Shown: positions 47,788 to 56,646 of the stretch, piece by piece
Layout of the letters: every line of letters starts with the position of its first letter
How positions within the stretch are numbered: the first letter of the stretch is position 1
From: Pseudomonas plecoglossicida NBRC 103162 = DSM 15088
GTDB lineage: Bacteria > Pseudomonadota > Gammaproteobacteria > Pseudomonadales > Pseudomonadaceae
Reading direction: 5' to 3'
Length of the DNA: 64,000 nt
Assembly: GCF_000730665.1 (NCBI RefSeq)
Contig: NZ_BBIV01000004.1
Coordinates: 124,001 to 188,000, forward strand
Translations under genes and position numbers: made by a program
The notes under the pieces: model-generated
What the model was told of the DNA's origin: nothing
What the model saw: only the letters and a program-made list of their open reading frames with translations
Database searches by the model: none

Positions 47788-48852
47788 ATGTCCTTGCGCA
47801 AGATCATTCATATCGACTGCGATTGTTTCTACGCCGCCATCGAGATGCGTGACGACCCACGTCTGGCGGGGCGGCCCATGGCTGTCGGCGGTTCGCCCGA
47901 CCACCGCGGGGTGATTGCCACGTGCAACTATGAAGCGCGCGCCTACGGCGTGCGCTCGGCCATGTCTTCGCGCCATGCGCTCAAGCTTTGCCCTGACCTG
48001 CTGATCGTCAAGCCTCGCTTCGAGGCCTATCGCGAAGCCTCGCGCGAGATCCATGCCATTTTCCGTGACTACACCGACCTGATCGAACCGCTGTCGCTGG
48101 ACGAGGCGTACCTGGATGTCAGTGACAGCCAGTGGTTCGCCGGCAGCGCTACGCGCATCGCTGAAGATATCCGCAGGCGGGTTGCCCGCACGTTGCACAT
48201 CACGGTGTCGGCCGGCGTGGCACCCAACAAGTTCCTGGCCAAGATCGCCAGTGACTGGCGCAAGCCCAACGGGCTTTTCGTGATAACACCGGACCAGGTC
48301 GAGGCGTTTGTAGCCGCCTTGCCCGTGGCCAGGTTGCACGGCGTGGGCAAGGTGACGGCAGACAAGCTCACCCGCCTGGGGATCGATACCTGCCTGGACC
48401 TGCGGGCCTGGTCCAGGCTGGCGCTGGTGCGTGAGTTCGGCAGTTTTGGCGAGCGGCTATGGGGGCTGGCGAGGGGGGTCGACGAGCGGGCGGTGCACAA
48501 TGACAGCCGGCGCCAGTCGGTCAGCGTGGAAAATACCTACGACACGGATCTGCCGGACCTTGCCAGTTGCCTGGAACGGTTGCCTGAGCTGCTCGATAGC
48601 CTGAACCAGCGGATCACGCGCATGGACGACAGCTACCGGCCGGACAAACCCTTCGTCAAGGTCAAGTTCCATGATTTCAGCCAGACCACGCTGGAGCAGG
48701 CCGGGGCAGGGCGGGACCTGGAAAGTTACCGGCAGTTGTTGCGCCAGGCGTTTGCCCGAGGTGGCAAGCCAGTGCGTTTATTGGGGGTAGGGGTGAGATT
48801 GCGCGACTTGCGCGGTGCGCATGAACAGCTGGAGTTGTTCACGGAAAAATGA
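47788..48852 (+). CDS. dinB: DNA polymerase IV
   Basis: A 354-residue Y-family translesion polymerase. Catalytic acidic residues are Asp10 (IIHIDCDCFYAAIE) and Asp105-Glu106 (SLDEAYLDV); the thumb helix-hairpin-helix block ARLHGVGKVTADKL and the little-finger domain follow. The C-terminus ends EQLELFTEK, a likely beta-clamp-binding peptide (QLELF). Under SOS control by the LexA box just upstream. Confidence 0.97.
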   Translation: MSLRKIIHIDCDCFYAAIEMRDDPRLAGRPMAVGGSPDHRGVIATCNYEARAYGVRSAMSSRHALKLCPDLLIVKPRFEAYREASREIHAIFRDYTDLIEPLSLDEAYLDVSDSQWFAGSATRIAEDIRRRVARTLHITVSAGVAPNKFLAKIASDWRKPNGLFVITPDQVEAFVAALPVARLHGVGKVTADKLTRLGIDTCLDLRAWSRLALVREFGSFGERLWGLARGVDERAVHNDSRRQSVSVENTYDTDLPDLASCLERLPELLDSLNQRITRMDDSYRPDKPFVKVKFHDFSQTTLEQAGAGRDLESYRQLLRQAFARGGKPVRLLGVGVRLRDLRGAHEQLELFTEK

Positions 48853-48853
48853 A

Positions 48854-48876
48854 AAGGGCTGCTTGAAGCAGCCCTT
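48854..48876. terminator. Bidirectional terminator between dinB and the lipoprotein gene
   Basis: A perfect 10-bp stem (AAGGGCTGCT / AGCAGCCCTT) with a 3-nt loop, preceded by AAAA and followed by TTGTT, between convergent genes. Confidence 0.8.
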
Positions 48877-48882
48877 GTTCGG

Positions 48883-49836
48883 TCATTGCACGCCTGGGTC
48901 GGCCACCAGCCGCCCCGTGGACTTGGTCAGTGCCTGCAGAAACTCCTGCTGCAGCTCCGGGTCATTGCGGGTCAGCTCGATCAGGCTCTGCTCCATCTCG
49001 CTGGCCTCCTCTTCCAGGCCCAGCTCAGACAGGCGCTTGACCCGGTGCACCCACTGGCCGACGTCGTCGTCCTCCAGGTCGTCGAAGATCAGTTCGTGGG
49101 CTTCTTGCAGCTTGTTGCGCAGAGTGGCGCTGACCAGCAGGCTGGCATCGCCGCGTACCGCGTTTTCCTCATCGGTCACCTGCAAGTGCAAGGTGCCAAC
49201 GTGGTCGAGGTGCTGCTCCGAGAACGGGCTGTCCAGCAGGTTCAGGCGCAGTACGCCGGTCCTGTCGGTGGTCAGTTCATGGGACAGTTTGCCAGCCTTC
49301 ACTTCGACCAGCCGCTCGCTCCACGGCAGGCTGGTGAATTCTTCGCGTTTGTCCTTCTGCACTTCGCTGATCCCTGCAAGGTTCTGCTGGGCGCGACCAT
49401 TGGACTGCACGTTCATGAACGGGTTGAGCCCGGCCACCCCGTAGCTGAGCCAGTCGTGGGTCACGCTGTCGGGCAGGTTGCCCAGGGCGAAGACGTTGAC
49501 CACGTTGGCGCCGACGCCGGCCACCACCGCAACCGCGCCCAGCGGGATCTCGTAGATCTCCCGCCAGGGTTGGTAGGGCGTGTAGCGGTCATAGCGCCGG
49601 GTGACTTCGAATTCGGTGACCTCGAAGCGCTTCTGTTCATTGATGCGCACACGTCGTTGCGGAAGCTCCATCACCTTCGGCTCGCCGACATCGATCTGCA
49701 GGGTGTGCTCGAGCAGTTTGCGCTCGACGCGCTCTTCATGCTCACTGCGCTGGGACATCTGGTTGGCGCAGCCGCTGACGAGCAGGGTGCCGCACAGTGC
49801 GGCACCCCCCAGGGTAAAGGTACTTCGCTTGGACAT
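48883..49836 (-). CDS. Lipoprotein of unknown function
   Basis: A 317-residue protein with a lipoprotein signal (lipobox LVSGC, Cys near residue 22; the next residues Ala-Asn do not give the usual Asp+2 retention signal, so outer-membrane sorting is likely). The middle has a short hydrophobic stretch (IPLGAVAVVAGVGANVVNVFAL, about 98-119), and the C-terminus is helical and acidic. I recognise no domain. A similar gene lies near dinB in P. aeruginosa. The ATG at 49836 is preferred; a GTG at 49842 would add two residues. Confidence 0.75.
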   Translation of the reverse strand: MSKRSTFTLGGAALCGTLLVSGCANQMSQRSEHEERVERKLLEHTLQIDVGEPKVMELPQRRVRINEQKRFEVTEFEVTRRYDRYTPYQPWREIYEIPLGAVAVVAGVGANVVNVFALGNLPDSVTHDWLSYGVAGLNPFMNVQSNGRAQQNLAGISEVQKDKREEFTSLPWSERLVEVKAGKLSHELTTDRTGVLRLNLLDSPFSEQHLDHVGTLHLQVTDEENAVRGDASLLVSATLRNKLQEAHELIFDDLEDDDVGQWVHRVKRLSELGLEEEASEMEQSLIELTRNDPELQQEFLQALTKSTGRLVADPGVQ

Positions 49837-49856
49837 GATCACTCGTGCATTGATTA

Positions 49857-51572
49857 TCAGCGGCGAACGCGGGCCTGCAGGAAGCTCAGCACTTCATTGA
49901 GTGGCAGCGGCTGGGCGTCCTGTTCGGTGCGATGCTTGTATTCCAGGTTGCCGTCGGCCAGGCCGCGGTCACTGACCACGATGCGGTGCGGAATGCCGAT
50001 CAGCTCCATGTCGGCAAACTTGATGCCTGGGCTGGTTTTCTTGTCGCGGTCGTCCAGCAGGACTTCGAAGCCGGCGGCCGTCAGTTCGGCATACAGCTTG
50101 TCGGTGGCTTCGCGCACCACTTCGGTTTCGTAGCGCAGCGGTACCAGGGCGATCTGGAACGGTGCCAGGGCGTCGTTCCAGATGATGCCCTTGTCGTCGT
50201 AGCTCTGCTCGATGGCGGCTGCGACCACGCGGGACACGCCGATGCCGTAGCAACCCATGGAGAGGGTCACCGGCTTGCCGTTCTCGCCCAGTACCTGGCA
50301 CTTGAGTGCCTCGCTGTACTTGGTGCCGAGCTGGAAGATGTGGCCGACCTCGATGCCGCGCTTGATCACCAGGGTGCCCTGGCCATCCGGGCTTGGGTCG
50401 CCTTCGACGACGTTACGCAGGTCGGCAACCTCAGGTACTGGCAGGTCGCGTTCCCAGTTGACGCCGAAGTAGTGCTTGTCGTCGATGTTGGCGCCGATGC
50501 CGAAGTCGCTCATCAGGGCAACCGAACGGTCGATCACGCATTCCAGCGGCAGGTTCAGCGGGCCGAGCGAGCCTGCGCCGGCGCCGATGGCCTCACGCAG
50601 TTCGGCGTCGGTAGCCATGACCACCGGGTCGGCGACCTGCTCCAGCTTGGCAGCCTTGATTTCGTTGAGCTCGTGGTCGCCACGGACCACCAGGGCTACC
50701 AGCTTGCCTTCCTCGGCGCCGTGAACGATCAGGGTCTTGACGGTCTTTTCGATCGGCAGGCCGAAGTTCTCGACCAGCTGGGCGATGGTCTTGGCATCCG
50801 GGATGTCGACCAGGCGCAGCTCCTCGGTAGGGGCAGGGCGCACGGTTTCGCGCGGGATGGCTTCGGCCTTCTCGATGTTGGCGGCGTAATCGGAGCTGTC
50901 GCTGAAGATCACATCGTCTTCGCCGGACGACGCCAGCACGTGGAATTCATGCGAGTAGCTGCCACCGATGGAGCCGGTGTCGGCCTGCACTGGGCGGAAG
51001 TCCAGGCCCAGGCGGGTGAACACGTTGCTGTATGCCTGGTGCATGCGGTCGTAGGTTTCCTGCAGGGAAGCCTGGTCGGCATGGAAGGAATAGGCATCCT
51101 TCATGATGAACTCGCGTCCGCGCATCAGGCCGAAGCGCGGGCGGATCTCGTCACGGAACTTGGTCTGGATCTGGTACATGTTGAGCGGCAGTTGCTTGTA
51201 GCTGGACAGCTCGTTACGGGCCAGGTCGGTAATGACTTCTTCATGGGTCGGGCCAACGCAGAAGTCGCGCTGGTGACGGTCCTTCAGGCGCAGCAGCTCG
51301 GGGCCGTACTGTTCCCAGCGGCCGGATTCCTGCCACAGTTCAGCAGGCTGGATGCTTGGCATCAGCACTTCCAGGGCGCCGGCGGCGTTCATTTCTTCGC
51401 GCACCACGGCTTCGACCTTGCGCATTACCCGCAAGCCCATCGGCAGCCAGGTGTACAGGCCGGAGGCCAGTTTGCGGATCATGCCGGCACGCAGCATGAG
51501 CTGATGGCTGATGACCACTGCGTCGGCAGGGGTTTCTTTCTGGGTGGCGAGCAGATATTGACTGGTGCGCAT
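49857..51572 (-). CDS. proS: Proline--tRNA ligase
   Basis: A 571-residue class II synthetase of the bacterial type. Motif 2 lies near [18 protein letters not shown], motif 3 near [21 protein letters not shown], with the INS editing domain between (about 220-390) that clears Ala-tRNA(Pro), and the anticodon-binding domain at the C-terminus. The open frame runs upstream to 51902, but the conserved start [13 protein letters not shown] is the ATG at 51572. Next to oprD, as in P. aeruginosa. Confidence 0.97.
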   Translation of the reverse strand: MRTSQYLLATQKETPADAVVISHQLMLRAGMIRKLASGLYTWLPMGLRVMRKVEAVVREEMNAAGALEVLMPSIQPAELWQESGRWEQYGPELLRLKDRHQRDFCVGPTHEEVITDLARNELSSYKQLPLNMYQIQTKFRDEIRPRFGLMRGREFIMKDAYSFHADQASLQETYDRMHQAYSNVFTRLGLDFRPVQADTGSIGGSYSHEFHVLASSGEDDVIFSDSSDYAANIEKAEAIPRETVRPAPTEELRLVDIPDAKTIAQLVENFGLPIEKTVKTLIVHGAEEGKLVALVVRGDHELNEIKAAKLEQVADPVVMATDAELREAIGAGAGSLGPLNLPLECVIDRSVALMSDFGIGANIDDKHYFGVNWERDLPVPEVADLRNVVEGDPSPDGQGTLVIKRGIEVGHIFQLGTKYSEALKCQVLGENGKPVTLSMGCYGIGVSRVVAAAIEQSYDDKGIIWNDALAPFQIALVPLRYETEVVREATDKLYAELTAAGFEVLLDDRDKKTSPGIKFADMELIGIPHRIVVSDRGLADGNLEYKHRTEQDAQPLPLNEVLSFLQARVRR

Positions 51573-51676
51573 GGTTAGCCGTGTCGATTGCCTAAGACAT
51601 TGAAATGACCCCGCATTGTACGGGGGCGAAACGAAGGCGTACAGAATGCCCCAGGCCGGGGCGCTTGTCAGCCAAG

Positions 51677-51706
51677 AAAAAGCCCGGCGGTTCGGCCGGG
51701 CTTTTT
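51677..51706 (-). terminator. Terminator after the OprD porin gene
   Basis: A perfect 12-bp stem (AAAAAGCCCGGC / GCCGGGCTTTTT) with a 6-nt loop; it works in both directions but lies after the oprD stop and before proS on the minus strand. Confidence 0.92.
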
Positions 51707-51733
51707 CAGGTGCGGGGCAACTATAAGCCAGGC

Positions 51734-53002
51734 TTACAGGATGCTCAGCGGGTACTCGACGATCAGGCGCAGTTCGTCGATCGAGGCGGAACCGTAGTAG
51801 ACGCCATCGGAAGAGCGGTAGGTGGCCTGGCGCACGCGGAAGCTCAGGTCCTTGGCAGGGCCTTCTTGCAGCACGTACTTGATGTCGACGTCGCGTTCCC
51901 ATTCCTTGCCGTTGCTGGTGCCGGCGACGTTGGCATCGGTACCACGCACGTAACGGGTCATGAAGGTCAGGCCTGGTACGCCGAACTCGGCGAAGTTCAG
52001 GTCGTAGCGCGCCTGCCAGGATTTCTCGTCTTCGGCGTTGAAGTCGGAACGGGCGACCGAGTTGCCGAGGAAGATGGTGCCGCCACCGTCTACACCGTAG
52101 CCATAGTCGCCATCACCGGAGACTTGCTGGCGCACGATGGTGAAGGTGTGGGCGCCGATGTTCCAGGCACCCGACAGGCTCCAGGCGGTGTTGTCCAGTT
52201 TCTGGCCGTCGAACGACTTGTACAGCGCGGCGCCGTCGGACTTGGTGTCATAGATGTTGAAGTCGAACACCAGGCCTTGCTTGTCGGAGATCGGCAGCGC
52301 CCAGTTGATGTTGCCGTAGTACTTGCGCCAGTAGTCTTCGACCTTGGAGTAGTACAGGCTGGTGCTGAGGTTGTCGGTGAGGGCGTAGGTGCCGCCGAGA
52401 ACATCCGCCTGGGTCAGGTGCAGGCTGTCGTGGTCGGTTTCAGACTGGGCGTTCAGGGCGGTGAAGTGACCAGCGTGCAGGGTCAGGCCCTTGATTTCGT
52501 TGCTGGTGATCAGAGCGCCTTCGACGGTTTCCGGCAGCAGTCGGCTGTCGTCGGTGGCAAGCACTGGCAGAGCGGTGAACTGGGTACCATACTTCAGTAC
52601 GGTATCGGAGAAGCGCAGTTTCACGGCGCCGCCGCCTTCCGAGAACTCATCCTGGGCACTGCCGTCGCTGTCTGTCGGGAACTGGCCGGTGGAGTGGCGG
52701 CCTTTGCCGCTGTCCAGCTTGATGCCGAGCATGCCGATGGCATCTACACCGACGCCGACGACGCCTTGGGTGAAGCCCGACTCGTAGGTGCCCAGGAAGC
52801 CCAGGCCGGTTTCCTCGACGCGGCTCTGGGTGCCGGACGGGTTGTTACGGAAGTCGCGGCTGAAGTACAGCATGCGAGTTTTTACATTCAGCTGGCTGTC
52901 TTCGAGGAAACCCTTGGACTCGTCCTGGGAAGAGGCCAGGGCCAATTGCGAGGTCCCTGCCGAAACGGCCAGGGCGATCAAGCTCCACTTCATCACGCGC
53001 AT
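51734..53002 (-). CDS. oprD: OprD-family outer-membrane porin
   Basis: A 422-residue outer-membrane channel: signal peptide at 1-23 (SQLALA), then an 18-strand-type barrel with alternating hydrophobic residues and the typical OprD N-terminal block [20 protein letters not shown]. OprD members take up basic amino acids, small peptides and, in P. aeruginosa, carbapenems. The position next to proS is that of OprD itself, but paralogues are many, so specificity is not proved. The ATG at 53002 has AAAGGAG upstream. A 726-bp non-coding region precedes it. Confidence 0.88.
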   Translation of the reverse strand: MRVMKWSLIALAVSAGTSQLALASSQDESKGFLEDSQLNVKTRMLYFSRDFRNNPSGTQSRVEETGLGFLGTYESGFTQGVVGVGVDAIGMLGIKLDSGKGRHSTGQFPTDSDGSAQDEFSEGGGAVKLRFSDTVLKYGTQFTALPVLATDDSRLLPETVEGALITSNEIKGLTLHAGHFTALNAQSETDHDSLHLTQADVLGGTYALTDNLSTSLYYSKVEDYWRKYYGNINWALPISDKQGLVFDFNIYDTKSDGAALYKSFDGQKLDNTAWSLSGAWNIGAHTFTIVRQQVSGDGDYGYGVDGGGTIFLGNSVARSDFNAEDEKSWQARYDLNFAEFGVPGLTFMTRYVRGTDANVAGTSNGKEWERDVDIKYVLQEGPAKDLSFRVRQATYRSSDGVYYGSASIDELRLIVEYPLSIL

Positions 53003-53728
53003 CGTGACTTGCTCCTTTGGTTTTTAGGAAGAGTACTGCTGCGCCCAAGTCTTTTAGTTATATGGGGCAGCTCTTTCTTGTTATGTCGGCGGAAATGTAT
53101 AGCACGCTGACTGTTGTTGGCGATATGGCTATATAGATCCTTTCGGGAACTTTTTGGCCATGTCGCTCTCGAGTATCTCCATGTCGCAAATCACGCACCG
53201 GTTTCACGGGCGTACAACCCCAGCGCTGTTCCTGTCACCGTCGTGCAATCGCAAGTAGCGACTGCGGTTGGGGAAACTCCCTGGTGTATCCAATGCCGCT
53301 GTTGTCATTTGTCGCGTACACCGCTTCATGCAGGTGTCGTGCCGACTTGGCGTGAAAGGAATGCAACAAGCGTGCTCAAAATTCGCAACGCTTCATGAAA
53401 TTTTCACAAATGTCATGGCCGGTACGAGGAAAAGGCCGAAAACACGGGCTGACTCTTGTCTGACGGTATGCCAAAGCAAATAGGGCAGGAAATCATTAAA
53501 GCTGTCATGAAAGTCAATGTGTTACCGGTAACTGTTGATGCTTTATCGTCGGAGTGAGTAGAAGCGTAGTGCTGTGTTCCGCGCAGGCCTCATTTTGGTG
53601 CGAAAAGTAGCGCTGTGTTACCGCGAGCGTGCAACGGTCAGTCCTGGATGAACTCGACGCGCCCGGCAATGTATCCTTGCGCCCAAGATCCCGCAGTCGC
53701 GGGCTGTTTCGCTTGATGGAGGTTTGCC
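53003..53728. other. Non-coding region between divergent oprD and HIT gene, 726 bp
   Basis: The longest gene-free stretch in the window, with lower GC than its flanks. Short open frames here lack a ribosome-binding site, codon bias and recognisable products. It holds the 12-bp palindrome GTTACCGGTAAC (53521-53532) and AT-rich patches near 53100-53140 and 53396-53410 that could be promoters. It may carry an extended oprD control region or an unrecognised small RNA. Confidence 0.6.
53521..53532. promoter_or_regulatory. Palindrome resembling a LacI/GntR-type operator
   Basis: GTTACCGGTAAC is a perfect 12-bp palindrome, preceded by TGT-like sequence. It resembles the core of sugar-acid repressor operators such as E. 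coli GntR (ATGTTACC-N-ATAACAT). It lies 197 bp before the HIT gene and about 520 bp before oprD. Confidence 0.35.
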
Positions 53729-54148
53729 GTGTTCTTGATGGATTCGCGTCTGCAGCAGGATACCTGCGTGCTCGGGGATTTCCCGCTGTGCCGCTTGCTG
53801 CTCAGCAAAGATGCCAACTACCCATGGTTCATTCTGGTGCCCAGGCGTGAAGCGGTGAGCGAGCTTTTCGACTTGAGCCAGGAAGATCAGGCGCAGTTCT
53901 GGAAAGAAACCACTTACCTTGCCGAAGTGCTCAAGCGCGAGTTCTCGGCAGACAAGATGAATGTCGCCACGCTGGGGAATGTGGTCAGCCAGATGCACAT
54001 GCACGTGATCGTGCGCCACCAGCAAGACGCTGCATGGCCTGCGCCAGTCTGGGGCAAGCTGCCTGCCATCGAGTATGCGCCGGGGCAGGTCGACGCTATT
54101 CGGCAGCGCCTGCGTGGATTGCTCGAACACGATTATGAGGAGGCCTGA
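53729..54148 (+). CDS. HIT-family (histidine triad) protein
   Basis: A 139-residue protein with an HIT-like motif [10 protein letters not shown]: His90 and His92 are present, but the third triad position is Ile94. The middle His, the nucleophile in HIT hydrolases, appears to be kept. The substrate is probably a nucleotide phosphoramidate or dinucleotide, not shown. GTG start with GGAGG eight bases upstream. It is followed one base later by slyX, as in other Pseudomonas. Confidence 0.88.
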   Translation: MFLMDSRLQQDTCVLGDFPLCRLLLSKDANYPWFILVPRREAVSELFDLSQEDQAQFWKETTYLAEVLKREFSADKMNVATLGNVVSQMHMHVIVRHQQDAAWPAPVWGKLPAIEYAPGQVDAIRQRLRGLLEHDYEEA

Positions 54149-54149
54149 C

Positions 54150-54356
54150 ATGCCGCTGGAAACACGCATCATCGAGCTGGAAACCCGCCAGGCATTTCAG
54201 GATGACACCATTCAGGCGCTGAATGACGTGGTGGCCGAGCAAGGGCAGGTGATCGAGCGCCTGCAGCTGCAGATGGCCGAATTGATCAAACGTTACGAGG
54301 AGATGGTCGGCCAGTACGGCAGCGAGGGCGAAGAGGCGCCTCCGCCGCACTACTGA
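54150..54356 (+). CDS. slyX: SlyX family protein
   Basis: A 68-residue coiled-coil protein (heptads through about 5-50: [19 protein letters not shown]) with the SlyX C-terminal signature ending P-P-P-H-Y. The function is unknown. The ATG at 54150 has GAGGAGG upstream and starts one base after the HIT gene stop. The frame reaches back to 54075 inside the HIT gene without support. Confidence 0.93.
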   Translation: MPLETRIIELETRQAFQDDTIQALNDVVAEQGQVIERLQLQMAELIKRYEEMVGQYGSEGEEAPPPHY

Positions 54357-54393
54357 GAGAAGCCAGCCCTGGGGCTCCCAGGGCTGGTAATGG

Positions 54394-54987
54394 TCAGCGG
54401 CGATTGACCGCCACTACATCTTCGGCCTGCAGGCCTTTGTCACGGTGCATGACCGAAAACTCCACGCGCTGGCCTTCGACCAGGATGCGATGGCCTTCGC
54501 CGCGAATGGCGCGAAAGTGGACGAAGATATCGTCGCCCGAATCGCGCGAAATGAAGCCGAAGCCCTTGGAGGTGTTGAACCACTTCACCGTGCCGGTATC
54601 GCGCTTGCCGGCGTCCTGTGGGGTGGTTTGCCCTGTGCGTGCCTTGCGGCCGCTGCGGGCGAAGCCGACGCCCAGGTGCAGGGCCACGGCCAGGGTTGCG
54701 CAGACCAGCGCAGCCAGGTTGCCCATTTCCGGGCGCGCGAGCAGGGTCAAGGTCTGCAGGACCACGGCCACTACCAGCAGGGCGCAGGCCAGGTGTTGCA
54801 ATTGCTGGCGTGCGCCGCGGTAGTACAGGGGCACGACCGGTGCCAGCAGCAGGTTGAGCAGGCCGAGCAGGCCCAGGTAGACCGCATCGGGTTGCTGCAG
54901 GAAGGGTGTTGCATCGGTTTTCAGGCTGGGTATGAGCGAGAGCAGCAAAGCTGCAACGCCCGTCACCAGGTGGACGATCTTGAACAT
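54394..54987 (-). CDS. Membrane-anchored cold-shock-domain protein
   Basis: A 197-residue fusion. Four hydrophobic segments (about 2-20, 36-58, 64-85, 90-110) form an N-terminal membrane part; a linker rich in basic residues leads to a C-terminal cold-shock domain (about 130-197) with RNP1 KGFGFI and RNP2 DIFVHF. Cold-shock domains bind single-stranded RNA or DNA; here binding would happen at the inner membrane. A GTG at 54999 would add four residues. Convergent with slyX. Confidence 0.87.
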   Translation of the reverse strand: MFKIVHLVTGVAALLLSLIPSLKTDATPFLQQPDAVYLGLLGLLNLLLAPVVPLYYRGARQQLQHLACALLVVAVVLQTLTLLARPEMGNLAALVCATLAVALHLGVGFARSGRKARTGQTTPQDAGKRDTGTVKWFNTSKGFGFISRDSGDDIFVHFRAIRGEGHRILVEGQRVEFSVMHRDKGLQAEDVVAVNRR

Positions 54988-55265
54988 GGGTTGGCTCACA
55001 GTTGATAAGGCCTATCACAGGAAGAGCTGGCGGTACGGTGCGCATGAGGTGTAGAGCGCGAACACGCAGCACGCCAGCCTATGCACCCGGCAATGACAAT
55101 CCGCACGGGTGGCACGGTGCCTATTTAACAGCAAAGGCGCAGCCTTCTCAAACCGCAGGTGGCTGAAGGCGATGGTTTGCCCTGGGTCATGGGCGAGGTG
55201 GTCAAAGTGTTGTTACAGTGTGTCGGGCCCGCTTGGTCATCAATCCATATGGAAAGGGGAACTTC

Positions 55266-55739
55266 ATGGCAATCGATATCGGTATCAGTGAAGAAGATCG
55301 CAAGTCCATCGTCGAAGGGCTTTCCCGCCTGTTGTCGGATACCTACGTGCTGTATCTGAAAACCCACAACTTCCACTGGAACGTCACAGGTCCGTCGTTC
55401 CGCACCCTGCACCTGATGTTCGAAGAGCAGTACAACGAGCTGGCGCTCGCGGTCGACTCGATCGCCGAGCGGATTCGCGCGCTGGGCTTCCCGGCGCCAG
55501 GGTCCTATGCCTTTTATGCCCGTCATTCCTCGATCAAGGAGGAGGAGGGGGTGCCGGTCGCGGACGAGATGATCCGCCAACTGGTGCAGGGGCAGGAGGC
55601 CGTCGTGCGCACCGCCCGCAGCATTTTCCCGGTGGTGGACAAGGTCAGTGACGAGCCTACTGCCGACCTGCTGACCCAGCGCATGCAGGTCCATGAGAAG
55701 ACAGCCTGGATGCTGCGAGTGCTGCTCGACGGTAAATAG
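55266..55739 (+). CDS. Dps-family ferritin-like protein
   Basis: A 157-residue four-helix protein with Dps-type intersubunit ferroxidase ligands: [12 protein letters not shown] (about 34-45) and the [21 protein letters not shown] helix (about 50-70). Such dodecamers store iron and protect DNA and cells from peroxide. The counterpart next to aspS in P. aeruginosa is PA0962. No long basic N-terminal tail, so DNA binding is uncertain. AAAGGGGA precedes the ATG at 55266. Confidence 0.9.
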   Translation: MAIDIGISEEDRKSIVEGLSRLLSDTYVLYLKTHNFHWNVTGPSFRTLHLMFEEQYNELALAVDSIAERIRALGFPAPGSYAFYARHSSIKEEEGVPVADEMIRQLVQGQEAVVRTARSIFPVVDKVSDEPTADLLTQRMQVHEKTAWMLRVLLDGK

Positions 55740-55765
55740 TCGAATAGTCTTGTAGGCAGTGCCCC

Positions 55766-55800
55766 AAAGCCCGGTCGATTGCTCCTCGATCGGGCTTTTT
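55766..55800 (+). terminator. Terminator after the Dps-like gene
   Basis: AAGCCCG/CGGGCTT outer stem with inner TCGA/TCGA pairing, followed by TTTT, 27 bp after the stop. Confidence 0.85.
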
Positions 55801-55916
55801 CGTTTGTGCAGGAAGGCTTTACCGCTGCTTTGCGTGCGTTCGTGCGCGCTTTATCTAGCCCCAGGGCCTGCGGTGGTGGTGCAGGGATTTTGGTGGTGGC
55901 CAGTGGGTGAGGCATG

Positions 55917-56243
55917 ATGCAAGCGAACAATCGACGGGAAGGCCAAGGACGCTGGCCTGGCAAGCAGTGCATCGATCCGTTCAAGGCGGATTTCGACATG
56001 TTGCAGGTTCAACCGGTTTCACGCTCGGTCCGGCTCAACGGTTTTTCCACGTGCCTGCGCCTGGAAACGATCTATTGGAAGATTCTTCAACACATTGCCG
56101 AGGCCAATGATTGCTCGGTCAGCGCTGTGTTGTCCTATGTGGACCGCGAGGTGCACCTGCGCCAGGGCGGGGTGCGAAACTTCAGCGGGCTGGTCCGGGT
56201 GATCTGCGTTGCCTGGTTGCTCGACCCGCCGAGTGCACGCTGA
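55917..56243 (+). CDS. Ribbon-helix-helix domain protein (RHH_4-like)
   Basis: A 108-residue protein. The core (about 34-100: SRSVRLNGFSTCLRLETIYWKILQHIAE) has a short strand followed by two helices, with SVSAVLSYVDREV at the second helix, as in the RHH_4 family of presumed DNA-binding proteins; an unstructured N-terminus precedes it. Targets unknown. The ATG at 55917 has GGTGAGG four bases upstream; another ATG three bases earlier is possible. It stands alone between the dps-like and fmdB-like genes. Confidence 0.72.
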   Translation: MQANNRREGQGRWPGKQCIDPFKADFDMLQVQPVSRSVRLNGFSTCLRLETIYWKILQHIAEANDCSVSAVLSYVDREVHLRQGGVRNFSGLVRVICVAWLLDPPSAR

Positions 56244-56335
56244 TCGCCGGGCGGGCTGCGCAGTGCTTGTTTACCATATATAATCCCGCTTTTTGCTGCC
56301 CTGGCAGCCAGCGTTGTGGTTGACGAGAGACGTCC

Positions 56336-56557
56336 ATGCCCCTTTATGACTATCAATGTGCTTCCTGCGATCACCGGATGGAGGTGCTGCAGAAGATCAG
56401 CGCCGCGCCGCTGACCGATTGTCCGGCCTGCGAAGCGCCAGCGTTGAAGAAGCTGCTGTCGGTCCCAGGCTTTCGCCTGAGCGGCAACGGCTGGTACGAA
56501 ACCGACTTCAAGACCGGGGCAAAAAAGAATCTGGCAGGCGGCGACAAGGCCGACTGA
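56336..56557 (+). CDS. FmdB-like zinc ribbon protein
   Basis: A 73-residue protein starting MPLYDYQCASCDHRMEVLQK with two CxxC pairs (Cys8-Cys11, Cys29-Cys32), the FmdB putative regulatory zinc ribbon. The C-terminus ends in a charged tail. Its role is unknown; it is nearly always found just upstream of aspS in Pseudomonas and relatives, as here, 90 bp away. Confidence 0.9.
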   Translation: MPLYDYQCASCDHRMEVLQKISAAPLTDCPACEAPALKKLLSVPGFRLSGNGWYETDFKTGAKKNLAGGDKAD

Positions 56558-56646
56558 GTTGAATGCAGTAGCTGGGTCTTGCAGTATTAACCCACTGGGC
56601 AAGGCCTCCACCGAATACACGAATCACGAGAAGCGAAACCACCATC

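Noticed and set aside
53114..53398. Possible 94-residue protein in the oprD upstream gap
   Set aside because: No Shine-Dalgarno, no codon bias and no recognisable domain; kept as non-coding.
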